A stretch of DNA of 57,228 nucleotides, taken from contig JAISIX010000195.1 in NCBI GenBank assembly GCA_031261805.1, positions 1-57,228 of the forward strand, given 5' to 3'. Positions 17,110-26,410 of the stretch are shown here, one piece after another. The DNA is from Mediterranea sp. (in: CFB group bacteria) (GTDB lineage: Bacteria; Bacteroidota; Bacteroidia; Bacteroidales; Bacteroidaceae). The notes beneath the pieces are model-generated. The model was not told where the DNA came from. It ran no database searches and worked only from the letters and a program-made list of their open reading frames with translations. Position numbers and translations under genes: made by a program. Position 1 is the stretch's first letter, and each line of letters starts with the position of its first letter.

Positions 17110-20100
17110 CCCAGTTCTTCATCCGGTTGTACAACTACTTCGAGAGGCATCAGATACTGTTCTATTTGTCTCTTGCCTGTTGTGTCTTGTTCATGGGTTT
17201 CTTCGCTGTACAGGTCAAGTTTGAGGAGAACGTCACCCGCTTCTTCCCCGACACGCCGAACGCCCAGAATACGGCTAAGGTATTTGACAACCTCAAGGTA
17301 AAAGACAAAATAGCGGTGATGCTCCTGTCGCGTGACTCGACCGCCGTACTCCCTACCGACAGTTTGATAATGGCGGCCGACCAACTACAGCAGGAGCTGA
17401 CTGCCAAGGCAGGAGGCACGCTTATCAAGGACATTCTTGTCCAGGTAGACCAGAACCTGGTGGGCGAAGCTACTGACTTTGTCTACCAACACCTCCCTCT
17501 CTTCCTTACCGAAGCCGACTACGCCCGGTTCGACAGCCTGCTCACCTCCCAAGGCATCCGTAAAGCCTTGCAGAAGGACTATCACCTATTGCTCTCCCCC
17601 GCTGGTGTGGCCATGAAGGAGTACCTCCTGCGCGACCCGCTGGGGCTGGCCGGCAATGCGTTGAAGCACCTGCAGGATTTCCAGGTAGAGGCGAATTATC
17701 AAATCCGCGAGAACCATATCTTCGCGCAAGACGGCTCCACGTTGCTCCTCTTCATCACCCCGGTGTATGGCACCGGCAGCACGGGCAAGAACGGCGAGCT
17801 AATCACCCTGATAGAGACCTCTATCCGAGAGTTGGAGCGCTTGCATCCGGCGCTCCGTATCGAGTATTTCGGCGGCCCGTCGGTAAGCGTGTACAACGCG
17901 CGGCAAATCAAGAAGGACACTTTGCTCACCTCTACCATCGCCCTCTGCATCATCATTGCCTTCATCTCGTTGGTGTTCAAGCGCAAGCGCTCCATCCCCC
18001 TCATCATCGCCCCGGTGTTGTTTGGCGGACTATTCGCCCTCTGTATCATCTTCTTTATCCGTGGAAGCATCTCGGCCATCGCCGTAGGTGCCGGCTCGGC
18101 CGTGCTGGGCATTGCCATCAGCTACTCCATCCATATCCTGGCGCACCAGAACCATGTCACCACCATACAGCAGCTCATCAAGGAACTCACTTACCCGCTC
18201 ACCATCGGTAGCTTTACCACTATCGGCGCTTTCCTGGGGTTGCTCTTCACCAGCTCCGACCTACTGAAGGACTTCGGGCTGTTTGCCTCCCTCACCTTGA
18301 TAGGCACCACCCTCTTCTGCCTCGTCTACCTGCCCCATTTCCTTACGCCACAGGCCAACATCAAGCAAGGTTGGCTGCTACGGCTCATCGAGAAGTGCAA
18401 CGCTTACCCTTACGAGAAGAACCGATGGCTGGTGGGAGGTATTCTCTTGCTCACCCTCGTCTGCCTCTTTACTTCGCAGAAGGTAGGGTTCAACGATAAC
18501 ATGATGGCCCTCAACTACGACCCACCACAGCTGCGGCAGGCCGAGCAACGGCTCATGGAAATATGGGGTACGCACGAGAAGACGGTGCTCTTCGTCAGCG
18601 TGGGCAAAGAGATGCAAGGCGCGACGGCGGCCTATGCCCGGACCAACCGGACGCTGGACAGCCTCAAAGCCAAGGGGTGGATAAAAGGCTATGCCTCTGC
18701 CACCCGGTTCCTCATCCCCTCCGAGGAACAAGAGAGGCGTCTGCAGCGTTGGAATAGCTATTGGACCGATGCCAAGAGAAAGGAAGTAAGTCAAGAGGTG
18801 GAGGCGGCCGCTGCCGAGAACCATTTCCGCCCAGCCAGCTTTAACCGCTTCTACCAGTGGTTAGACACTCCCTTTGGCCTGTATCACTACGATACCGGGT
18901 CCAGCAAGTTGCTGGAAGAGTGGCAAAGCTCGGCCGACTCCCTCACGATGCTCATCAGCCAGGTACGTGTCAACGAGGTGGATAAGGAGCAAGTCTACCG
19001 TCACTTCGCCAAGGACCGGGAAGTAGTCATCTTCGACCGCTCCTTCTTCACCAACAAGTGGGTGTCGGCCATCAACAACGATTTTTACCTGATACTCTAC
19101 CTCTCCTCCATCCTTATCTTCCTGGCGTTATGGGTCTCGTACGGCCGCATTGAGCTGACCCTCATCAGCTTCCTGCCGATGCTGGTGAGCTGGGTCATCA
19201 TCTTGGGCCTGATGGGGATGTTGGGCATTGAGTTTAACATTGTCAACATCATCCTCTCGACCTTTATCTTTGGCATTGGCGACGACTTCAGCATCTTCAT
19301 CATGGATGGGTTGCAGAACAAATACCGTACGGGGCAGACGGTGCTGAACTCGCACAAGACGGCCATCTTCTTTTCCGCCTTTACCACCGTGGTAGGCATG
19401 GGGACGTTGGTCTTCGCCCGCCATCCGGCCTTGCAGTCCATCTCCCTCATCTCCATCTTGGGCATGGGGGCCGTCGTACTGGTAGCCTACACCATCCAGC
19501 CGCTCATCTTCCGCCTCTTCATCTCCGGCCCCGCCGAGAAGGGGCTGCCGCCCTATACGGCTATTGGCCTGCTGCGCACCATCCTGCTCTTCTCGCTCTT
19601 CTTCATCGGTTGCCTCCTGTTGAGGCTCTTCATTGCCTTGCTCTACCTCGTTCCTGTACGTCGGTCGCGGAAGCAGCGATGGGTATGCCGCCTGATACGT
19701 GTCACCTGCCAGGGCATCCTCGTGCTGGGCACCTACATACAAAAGGAGATAGTGAACCCCACGGGCGAGCGGTTCGAGCGTCCGGCTATCCTCATTGCTA
19801 ACCACCAGTCGTTTATCGACATCTTGGTGCTTCTCTCCCTTTCGTCCAAGGTGGTGATGGTCACCAACCACTGGGTGTGGCGTTCGCCTTTCTTTGGTGC
19901 CATCATCCGCTATGCCGGTTTCTATTGTATTGACGAGGGGTACGAGCACTACATAGACCGCATGAGAGAGAAGGTGAAAGAGGGCTATACCATCGCCGTC
20001 TTCCCCGAAGGTACCCGCACCCTCAACGGGCGTATGAAACGTTTCCATAAGGGCGCCTTCTACATAGCCGAGCAGCTGCGGCTCGACATTCTCCCCATCG

Positions 20101-20963
20101 TGCTCTATGGCAACGATAAGATTATTGCCAAGGCACAGCCTTTCAACATCCGCAAAGGAATCATATACGCAGAGATCCTGCCCCGCATACTGGTGACCGA
20201 CCCCTCTTTCGGTCACACCTACCAAGAGCGTACCAAGCGTATCGCCGCCTACATGCGGCAGGAGTACGAACGCATATACCGTGCCCATGCGACGACCGAT
20301 AACCCGGCCTACCACGAGGCCCTTGTGCAGAACTACATCTACAAAGGCCCCATCGTGGAGTGGTATATCCGTGTCAAGGTACGCATGGAGCACAACTACC
20401 GGCGGTTCGATGAGCTGATTCCCGCCGAAGGGCGGATTACCGACATCGGGTGTGGCTACGGACCACTCTGCTACATGCTGGCGCTCACCTCTGAACGGCG
20501 GGAGATTCTGGGTATCGACTACGATGCCCAAAAGATTGCCGTCGCCCAGCACGGGTGGTTGCGGCAGGAGCGTTTGCAGTTCAGGCAGGGCGACGCGTTG
20601 GAGTATCCGTTGCCGGAAAGCGACGTCTTTGTCCTGAGCGACATGCTCCACTACCTGAGCGACGAGCGGCAGTTCGCCCTGTTGCGCAGATGTGCCGCCC
20701 TCCTCCGTCCCCACGGCCTGATTATCCTACGCGACGGAAACGCCGAAGAGACGGAGAAGCACCGCCTGACACGCCTCACCGAGCTATTCTCCACCCGTGT
20801 CTTCCGGTTCAACCGGACTGCCGAGCCGTTGCACTTCACCTCCGAAAGCCGGCTAAGAGAGATGGTCGGAGCCTGCGGCCTGAGCGTAACGGCCCTGCCG
20901 AACGACAAATATACCTCCAACACCTTTTATATCATCCGAAGAGAGGAGAACGACCCATCATGA
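17106..20963 (+). CDS. MMPL/RND-type exporter fused to a PlsC-like acyltransferase and a class I methyltransferase
   Basis: 1285-aa three-part protein. Residues 1 to about 800 form an RND/MMPL transporter: TM1 at about 15-36, a large periplasmic loop, a bundle of helices near 270-430, then a second loop and bundle (about 660-800). Around 870-1060 is a 1-acylglycerol-3-phosphate acyltransferase domain with NHQSFID (HxxxxD, about 898) and FPEGTR (about 966). The last 180 residues are a SAM methyltransferase with DIGCGYGPL (about 1112). MMPL proteins are regular in aryl-polyene clusters. The fusion suggests lipid attachment, methylation and export are coupled. The ORF track opens at 17043; the ATG at 17106 overlaps the preceding stop (ATGA). 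Confidence 0.88.
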   Translation: MTQFFIRLYNYFERHQILFYLSLACCVLFMGFFAVQVKFEENVTRFFPDTPNAQNTAKVFDNLKVKDKIAVMLLSRDSTAVLPTDSLIMAADQLQQELTAKAGGTLIKDILVQVDQNLVGEATDFVYQHLPLFLTEADYARFDSLLTSQGIRKALQKDYHLLLSPAGVAMKEYLLRDPLGLAGNALKHLQDFQVEANYQIRENHIFAQDGSTLLLFITPVYGTGSTGKNGELITLIETSIRELERLHPALRIEYFGGPSVSVYNARQIKKDTLLTSTIALCIIIAFISLVFKRKRSIPLIIAPVLFGGLFALCIIFFIRGSISAIAVGAGSAVLGIAISYSIHILAHQNHVTTIQQLIKELTYPLTIGSFTTIGAFLGLLFTSSDLLKDFGLFASLTLIGTTLFCLVYLPHFLTPQANIKQGWLLRLIEKCNAYPYEKNRWLVGGILLLTLVCLFTSQKVGFNDNMMALNYDPPQLRQAEQRLMEIWGTHEKTVLFVSVGKEMQGATAAYARTNRTLDSLKAKGWIKGYASATRFLIPSEEQERRLQRWNSYWTDAKRKEVSQEVEAAAAENHFRPASFNRFYQWLDTPFGLYHYDTGSSKLLEEWQSSADSLTMLISQVRVNEVDKEQVYRHFAKDREVVIFDRSFFTNKWVSAINNDFYLILYLSSILIFLALWVSYGRIELTLISFLPMLVSWVIILGLMGMLGIEFNIVNIILSTFIFGIGDDFSIFIMDGLQNKYRTGQTVLNSHKTAIFFSAFTTVVGMGTLVFARHPALQSISLISILGMGAVVLVAYTIQPLIFRLFISGPAEKGLPPYTAIGLLRTILLFSLFFIGCLLLRLFIALLYLVPVRRSRKQRWVCRLIRVTCQGILVLGTYIQKEIVNPTGERFERPAILIANHQSFIDILVLLSLSSKVVMVTNHWVWRSPFFGAIIRYAGFYCIDEGYEHYIDRMREKVKEGYTIAVFPEGTRTLNGRMKRFHKGAFYIAEQLRLDILPIVLYGNDKIIAKAQPFNIRKGIIYAEILPRILVTDPSFGHTYQERTKRIAAYMRQEYERIYRAHATTDNPAYHEALVQNYIYKGPIVEWYIRVKVRMEHNYRRFDELIPAEGRITDIGCGYGPLCYMLALTSERREILGIDYDAQKIAVAQHGWLRQERLQFRQGDALEYPLPESDVFVLSDMLHYLSDERQFALLRRCAALLRPHGLIILRDGNAEETEKHRLTRLTELFSTRVFRFNRTAEPLHFTSESRLREMVGACGLSVTALPNDKYTSNTFYIIRREENDPS

Positions 20964-22453
20964 GTAGTAAATACGACATCATCATCATTGGCAGCGGACT
21001 GGGCGGCCTGGAATGTGGAGCTATCCTCAGCAAGGAGGGATACAACGTCTGTGTGCTGGAGAAGAATGCCCTGTTCGGAGGCTGTTTCCAGACCTACAGC
21101 CGGAAGGGGCATCTGCTTGATACCGGCATCCATTACGTAGGGAGCCTCGACGAAGGGCAAGTGCTGAACCAATGCTTCCACTATTTCGGCATTTGGAATC
21201 AGTTGCGCCTCCAGCGGCTGGACGAGGACGCCTTCGACCAGATACGTTACAACGGGACGGACTATCACTACGCCATGGGCTATCCACGCTTTGTCGACAC
21301 GCTTGCGCAGGCTTTCCCCCAAGAGCGGGAAGCCATCGGCCGATATGCCGAACAGCTACAGGCTGTGGGCAACCTCATCGGTGTGGAACACCTGAAACAA
21401 GGCATCATCGCGCAACGGGGGATAGACTACTTCTGCACTCCGGCGGCCGGGTTGATAGCCGACCTCACTGCCAACCCCACGCTGCAAAACGTGTTGGCAG
21501 GCTCCGGCCTGCTCTACGGAGGTTTGAGGGAGAGGTCGTCGTTCTACGAACATGCCATGATCAACCATTCCTACATCGAAGGGGCCTACCGCTTCGTGGA
21601 CGGGAGCATGCAGGTGCCGCTGGAACTTATCCGCACCATCCGTGCCCATGGAGGGACGGTGCGCAACCGGAGCGAGGTGACCCGTATCATCGTGGAGGAG
21701 GAGCGGGTAAAGGGAGTCCTCGTTGACGGCGAGGAGCGGCTGGAAAGCCGGTTTGTCATCTCCGACATGCACCCCTGTCGTACGCTGGACACCCTGGACA
21801 AGTGCCGCAGCATCAAGCACGCCTACACCTCGCGCATCCACTCGTTGGAGAACACCTATGGCATCTTCACGCTCTACCTCGTGATGAAGGAACGTAGCCT
21901 GCCCTACCGCAACCAGAACCTCTACCTGCACGGTGCCGACGAGGTATGGTACGACAAGGAACGGGGCATGGGGCGGACTGCCCATTGCATGATTTCCATG
22001 CAGGCATCGTCCACAGAGAGCGAGTATGCGAGCGTCGTCTCCATCCTTACGCCTATGTACATCGACGAGCTGTCAGCCTGGAAAGACACCCTGCCCGAGC
22101 AAAGAGGTGAAAGCTATCAAGCCTTCAAGCGCCGGAAAGCCGAGCAGTTGCTCCACTTCCTCAAAGGACAGGGCGTCGACTTCGGGCCATACATCGCGGA
22201 GATGTACAGCAGCACGCCGTTGAGCTACCGCGACTATACCGGTACGGAAGAGGGGTCGGCATACGGCATTATCAAGGATTATCACTGTCCGCAGATTGGC
22301 TTTGTATCCACCCGCAGCAAGCTGCCCAACCTCTTCCACACGGGGCAGAACCTAAACGTCCATGGGGCGTTGGGAGTGACGTTGACGGCCCTGCTTACCT
22401 GTGCCGAGTTTGTGGGCGGGGAGTACTTAGCAAAGAAAATAGGAAATGCATAA
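20960..22453 (+). CDS. FAD-dependent phytoene-desaturase/all-trans-retinol-saturase-like oxidoreductase
   Basis: 497-aa flavoenzyme of the CrtI/amine-oxidase-like family. The FAD-binding dinucleotide motif is GSGLGGLECG (about 11-20) followed by the Glu of VLEKN (about 35). The C-terminal flavin-contacting stretch is LFHTGQNLNVHGALGV. Enzymes of this type act on long conjugated polyenes, so it may desaturate, saturate or isomerise the pigment chain. The ORF track opens at 20555 because of a frame open through the methyltransferase domain; the ATG at 20960 overlaps the exporter stop (ATGA). Confidence 0.85.
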   Translation: MSSKYDIIIIGSGLGGLECGAILSKEGYNVCVLEKNALFGGCFQTYSRKGHLLDTGIHYVGSLDEGQVLNQCFHYFGIWNQLRLQRLDEDAFDQIRYNGTDYHYAMGYPRFVDTLAQAFPQEREAIGRYAEQLQAVGNLIGVEHLKQGIIAQRGIDYFCTPAAGLIADLTANPTLQNVLAGSGLLYGGLRERSSFYEHAMINHSYIEGAYRFVDGSMQVPLELIRTIRAHGGTVRNRSEVTRIIVEEERVKGVLVDGEERLESRFVISDMHPCRTLDTLDKCRSIKHAYTSRIHSLENTYGIFTLYLVMKERSLPYRNQNLYLHGADEVWYDKERGMGRTAHCMISMQASSTESEYASVVSILTPMYIDELSAWKDTLPEQRGESYQAFKRRKAEQLLHFLKGQGVDFGPYIAEMYSSTPLSYRDYTGTEEGSAYGIIKDYHCPQIGFVSTRSKLPNLFHTGQNLNVHGALGVTLTALLTCAEFVGGEYLAKKIGNA

Positions 22454-24128
22454 AAGAAGAGTCAAAAGAATCGCCAAGTACACAGGCATCGCCCTGCTTA
22501 TACTCCTGTTGGTGCCCACTATCGGGCTGACCTACCTCTACTTCTCGGCCGATATGTGTACGCCGCGCTATACGCCTGTCCACACTACGGCGGAAGTGAT
22601 ATGGACCGACAGCCTGCGACAGTATGGCGACAACTACCTGCGGCATAGCCGGAGCGGGCTATGGGAGCTGAAGGTAAAAGGCGACGCTTTCGAGCGGGGC
22701 GAAGCCATCGGACGGATGTCGGCCGACCTGCTCCACTACCAGGAGAAGGTGTTCGTCGACCAGATTCGCGAAATCATCCCCTCGGAACGCTACCTCAAGT
22801 TCCTCCGTTTCTTCATCGTCTTGTTCAACCGCAACCTGGGGCGCGACATCCCCGAGGAGTATCGCGATGAGATTTACGGCATCTCCCTCTCGTGTACCCA
22901 CGACTACGACTTTATCGGCACCCCCTACGAGCGGCAGCTCAACTACCACGCCGCCCACGACATCGGCCATGCCATGCAGGACTATATGTTGGTGGGATGC
23001 AGCTCCTTCGCCACTTGGGGAGAGGAGAGCGCCGATTCTACGCTCCTCATCGGGCGCAACTTCGACTTCTATGTAGGCGACGGCTTCGCCCGCAACAAGC
23101 TGGTGGCTTTCTACACCCCCGAGCACGGCTATCGCTTTGCCTCCGTGGGTTGGCCGGGCATGATTGGCGTCCTGTCGGGGATGAACGAGAAAGGGCTTAC
23201 CGTCACCATCAACGCCGCCAAGTCGGCCATCCCCACCAGCTCGGCCACCCCTATCTCCATCCTCACCCGCGAGATTCTGCAATACGCTTCCAACATTAGG
23301 GAGGCTTACGCCATCGCGCAGAAGCGTCAGACGTTCGTCTCCGAGTCTATCCTCGTAGGGTCCGCCGAAGACGGGCGGGCAGCCATCATCGAGAAGTCGC
23401 CCGAGAAGACCGCCCTCTACTACGGCGACCACCCCCATCAGCTCATTTGCACCAACCACTTCCAGTCCGAGGCCTTCGCCCACGATGAACGCAACCTGGA
23501 GAACATCCGTACTTCCGACAGTCCCTACCGCTTTGCCCGCATCCGTGAGTTGCTGCAGGAACAACATCCCATCGACGTGCCCAAGGCCGCCTTTATCCTG
23601 CGTAACAGGCAAGGAACCGCCGGCGCTGACCTGGGGATGGGCAACGAGCTGGCCGTCAACCAGCTCATCGCCCACCACTCCGTCATCTTCCAGCCCGAAC
23701 GAAGGATGATGTGGGTGTCTACCTCACCATGGCAATGTGGCCCGTACGTGGCCTACGACCTCAACCACATCTTTGCCGATAGCGTGGACTTCCATCACGA
23801 GATAGCACTCCCCCAGGCAGTCCTCCCGGCTGATGCCTTCCTGCAGTCGTCGGCCTATCCACGCTTCCTCGCTTACCGAAAGCTGACCTCCCTGCTGCGA
23901 GGAGCCATTCGTCAGAAAACGAGAGTGAGCCGGAAGGACCTGGACTACTACCTCTCCACCAACCCCCGGCTCTACCACCCCTACGAAGTAGTGGGCGACT
24001 ACTACGAAGCCATCGGACAACCCGCGAAGGCCATCGACTACTGGACGGAAGCCCTGACAAAGCCGATGAAGCCACAAGAGGCGGACAACCTCCAACGGAA
24101 GATAGAGAAAGCCAAGAAAGAATCCTAA
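22446..24128 (+). CDS. C45-type (acyl-CoA:6-APA acyltransferase-like) Ntn hydrolase, membrane-anchored
   Basis: 560-aa protein. An N-terminal TM anchor (about 12-33) precedes a periplasmic domain of the peptidase C45/AAT type: LVGCSSFATWG holds the probable nucleophile Cys185, followed by GRNFDFY and GMNEKGLTVTIN, which are typical of this fold. The family cleaves or forms amide bonds and matures by self-cleavage before the Cys; whether this member does is unknown. A short C-terminal TPR-like segment (PYEVVGDYYEAIGQPAKAIDYW) closes it. It could attach or remove an amide-linked acyl group on the pigment lipid. It overlaps the oxidoreductase by 8 nt. Confidence 0.8.
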   Translation: MHKRRVKRIAKYTGIALLILLLVPTIGLTYLYFSADMCTPRYTPVHTTAEVIWTDSLRQYGDNYLRHSRSGLWELKVKGDAFERGEAIGRMSADLLHYQEKVFVDQIREIIPSERYLKFLRFFIVLFNRNLGRDIPEEYRDEIYGISLSCTHDYDFIGTPYERQLNYHAAHDIGHAMQDYMLVGCSSFATWGEESADSTLLIGRNFDFYVGDGFARNKLVAFYTPEHGYRFASVGWPGMIGVLSGMNEKGLTVTINAAKSAIPTSSATPISILTREILQYASNIREAYAIAQKRQTFVSESILVGSAEDGRAAIIEKSPEKTALYYGDHPHQLICTNHFQSEAFAHDERNLENIRTSDSPYRFARIRELLQEQHPIDVPKAAFILRNRQGTAGADLGMGNELAVNQLIAHHSVIFQPERRMMWVSTSPWQCGPYVAYDLNHIFADSVDFHHEIALPQAVLPADAFLQSSAYPRFLAYRKLTSLLRGAIRQKTRVSRKDLDYYLSTNPRLYHPYEVVGDYYEAIGQPAKAIDYWTEALTKPMKPQEADNLQRKIEKAKKES

Positions 24129-24140
24129 AAGACAGATGAT

Positions 24141-25436
24141 ATGAACCCGAATCCTGACATCCAATTCCGCCCGGCGGAAGAAATCAAACGCTACCAAGAA
24201 GAGCAATTGCGGCAAGCGCTCGCCTACTTGCAAGCACACTCCAAGTTCTACCAACGCATGTTTGCCGAACATCACATCGACATCCGGCAAATCAAGACCA
24301 TAGAAGACCTCCAGCAGCTGCCCGTCACCACCAAGACCGACCTCCAGCAATACAACGATGACTTCGTCTGCGTAGGGAGAGAGGAGATTATCGACTACGT
24401 CACCACCTCCGGCACGCTGGGCGACCCCGTCACCTTCGTGCTGACCTCGGGCGACCTCGACCGGCTGGCCTACAACGAGTTCCTCTCCTTCACCACCGCC
24501 GGCTGCACACGCCAAGACACCCTGCAGCTCATGACCACCCTCGACCGTCGCTTCATGGCCGGGCTGGCCTACTACCTGGGGGCACGCCGGCTGGGCATGG
24601 GGGTTGTCCGTGTGGGCAACGGTATCCCTGAGCTGCAATGGGACACCATCCGGCGCATACATCCCACCTGCGGTATGGTGGTGCCCTCGTTCCTCATCAA
24701 GCTGATTGAGTTTGCCGAGAAGAACCACATCGACCCCAACACCTGCTCGCTGAAGAAATGCGTCTGCATCGGCGAGTCGTTGCGCAACCAGGCATTCGAG
24801 CTGAACACCCTCGGACGTAAGATACACGAGCGCTGGCCCGCCTTGCAACTCTATTCTACCTACGCCTCCACCGAGATGCAGTCTTCCTTTACCGACTGCG
24901 AGCACTTCAAAGGCGGGCACCTGCAACCGGAGCTGATTATCGTAGAGTTTCTCGACGACCACAACCGACCCGTACCCGAGGGGGAGGCAGGCGAGGTGAC
25001 CATCACCACGCTGGGTGTGGAAGGCATGCCATTGCTACGCTTCAAGACGGGCGACGTATGCTACTTCTCTACCGAGCCGTGCGCCTGCGGACGCAACACC
25101 ATGCGCCTCAGCCCCCTCCTTGGCCGCAAGGGGCAGATGATAAAGTACAAAGGCACCACGCTCTACCCACCTGCCCTGTTCGACATCCTCGACAACATCC
25201 CCTCGGTGAAGAATTACGTGGTAGAAGTCTACACCAACGACCTGGGTACCGACGAGATATTGATTCGCATCGGCAACGAGCACCGCAGCGAGGAGCTGGC
25301 CAAAGAGATAAAAGACCTGTTCCGCTCCAAGGTACGCGTGGCGCCCGGCATCCGTTTCGAGTCGCCCGAGTACATCGCACAGGTGCAGATGCCCCCCATG
25401 AGCAGAAAAAGCATCAAGTTTATAGACCGGAGATAG
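24141..25436 (+). CDS. PaaK-like adenylate-forming enzyme (phenylacetate-CoA ligase family)
   Basis: 431-aa ANL-superfamily enzyme. The phosphate-binding loop is TTSGTLGDPVTF (about 87-98), and the adenylate-binding and hinge regions are YSTYASTEM and LLRFKTGDV; a PaaK-like C-terminal lid follows. It should activate an aryl or acyl acid as an adenylate and pass it to CoA or ACP. No other 4-coumarate-type ligase is in the operon, so loading the hydroxycinnamate starter is the likeliest job; activation of a pigment acid for lipid attachment is the alternative. It is the last gene of the tightly packed run, 12 nt after the C45 gene. Confidence 0.82.
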   Translation: MNPNPDIQFRPAEEIKRYQEEQLRQALAYLQAHSKFYQRMFAEHHIDIRQIKTIEDLQQLPVTTKTDLQQYNDDFVCVGREEIIDYVTTSGTLGDPVTFVLTSGDLDRLAYNEFLSFTTAGCTRQDTLQLMTTLDRRFMAGLAYYLGARRLGMGVVRVGNGIPELQWDTIRRIHPTCGMVVPSFLIKLIEFAEKNHIDPNTCSLKKCVCIGESLRNQAFELNTLGRKIHERWPALQLYSTYASTEMQSSFTDCEHFKGGHLQPELIIVEFLDDHNRPVPEGEAGEVTITTLGVEGMPLLRFKTGDVCYFSTEPCACGRNTMRLSPLLGRKGQMIKYKGTTLYPPALFDILDNIPSVKNYVVEVYTNDLGTDEILIRIGNEHRSEELAKEIKDLFRSKVRVAPGIRFESPEYIAQVQMPPMSRKSIKFIDRR

Positions 25437-25444
25437 TTTTTTGC

Positions 25445-25452
25445 TACCTTTG
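25445..25452 (+). promoter_or_regulatory. -7 promoter box (TACCTTTG) for the small secreted protein
   Basis: TACCTTTG fits TAnnTTTG exactly and lies 38 nt before the ATG of the 189-aa protein, directly after the ligase stop. It implies that the last gene can be transcribed on its own. No convincing -33 TTTG was found at standard spacing. Confidence 0.55.
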
Positions 25453-25490
25453 GCTCCCAACCATTAATAACTTAAAAACAAAGGAACCAC

Positions 25491-26060
25491 ATGAAAAAGA
25501 TGATTCTATTCGCACTGCTGTGCGTAGGCCTGTCTTGCTACGGACAAAAGAAAGAGGCTCTTCAAAGCATACACTCCATCAACTTCTACGGAGTGGACTA
25601 CTCACATGCCAAGGTGTTTGGCGCCCGAGAGACAGCACAAGACTTTATCGTTGCCTTTGCCGGTATCAACCAGTTCTTTATCACCGAGGCCAGTAAGTAC
25701 AATGTAGGCAAGCCCCTGAGGAAGCGGGTAGACAATATCTCGCTCGATGCCGTGAACGAGGCAAACAGCCATATCGACCCCTCGCAGCTGATGATTGGCC
25801 AAACCTCCTATACCCTCAGTCCGGACGATGTCCAAAAGGCCGTCAAGGCGCTCGCCATCGACCCGAAGCCCGGCACAGGTTTTATCCTCATCGCCCAGTT
25901 CCTCAATAAGGCCGATAACAAAGGTAGCTACATCGCCGCCTTCTTCGACAACGAGACCAAGGAGATTGTGGAACAATGGACGGTGTACGGCAAAGCCGGC
26001 GGATTCGGCCTTCGCAACTTCTGGGCAGGCTCCGTCCATAGCGCCATCAGGAAGCTCTAA
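25491..26060 (+). CDS. Small secreted protein of unknown function
   Basis: 189-aa protein with a signal peptide (MKKMILFALLCVGLSCYGQ, cleavage after about 19). The mature part has a regular alpha/beta pattern but no motif I recognise. It contains NFYGVDYSHAKVFG near the start and ends GFGLRNFWAGSVHSAIRKL. It lies 54 nt after the ligase gene but has its own -7 box and reads in the same direction, so it may or may not belong to the pigment cluster. I do not assign a function. Confidence 0.75.
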   Translation: MKKMILFALLCVGLSCYGQKKEALQSIHSINFYGVDYSHAKVFGARETAQDFIVAFAGINQFFITEASKYNVGKPLRKRVDNISLDAVNEANSHIDPSQLMIGQTSYTLSPDDVQKAVKALAIDPKPGTGFILIAQFLNKADNKGSYIAAFFDNETKEIVEQWTVYGKAGGFGLRNFWAGSVHSAIRKL

Positions 26061-26067
26061 CACAGTG

Positions 26068-26203
26068 TACGGGAGAGTAGCTCTCAATATACGAAAGGAT
26101 TGCCCCCCAATCTACGTGTACATTGACCCCCAAAGTACTCGTGGATTGGGGGCCAATGTACACGTAGGTTGGGGATAGGCTACGGGGTGTTTGGGGGAGA
26201 CTC
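26068..26203. repeat. 22-23 bp periodic repeat (type A), copy 1
   Basis: Units beginning TAC and carrying TTG about 10 nt on start at 26068, 26090, 26113, 26136, 26159 and 26181. Units 3 and 5 are partly inverted relative to each other: TACGTGTACATTGACCCC against GGGGGCCAATGTACACGTA, giving a large dyad centred near 26135-26140. A close copy lies at 46443-46558 in the same orientation. It lies just after the last + strand gene and has no coding character. Confidence 0.85.
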
Positions 26204-26291
26204 AAATGATTGGGGTGGCGCAATCCGAAAAAGTCGTAATCTTGTGGCATATCCGTACGCAGGAAGGAGGTAAGTCGCCTATCAATCAATT

Positions 26292-26346
26292 CACGCAGCA
26301 TAAACTGAAAAAACACGGCCGTGTTTGTATCGGTTCATGCTACGCG
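26292..26346. repeat. 22-bp palindromic repeat (type C, CACGGCCGTG core), short version
   Basis: Three elements at 22-bp steps: CACGCAGCAT (26292), CACGGCCGTG (26314-26323) and CATGCTACGCG (26336). The outer two are near-inverted copies of each other, so the whole is a nested dyad. The longer version of the same element, with four core units, is at 46932-47051. Confidence 0.85.
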
Positions 26347-26410
26347 TTTTGTATAAAGTGGAATGTAGATAGGTAGGCAGGGATTTCCATCTACTTCCAT
26401 CCCTACGGGA

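Noticed and set aside
19128-20714. 528-aa minus-strand ORF in the exporter gene
   Set aside because: Antisense shadow; the + strand frame contains the acyltransferase and methyltransferase motifs.
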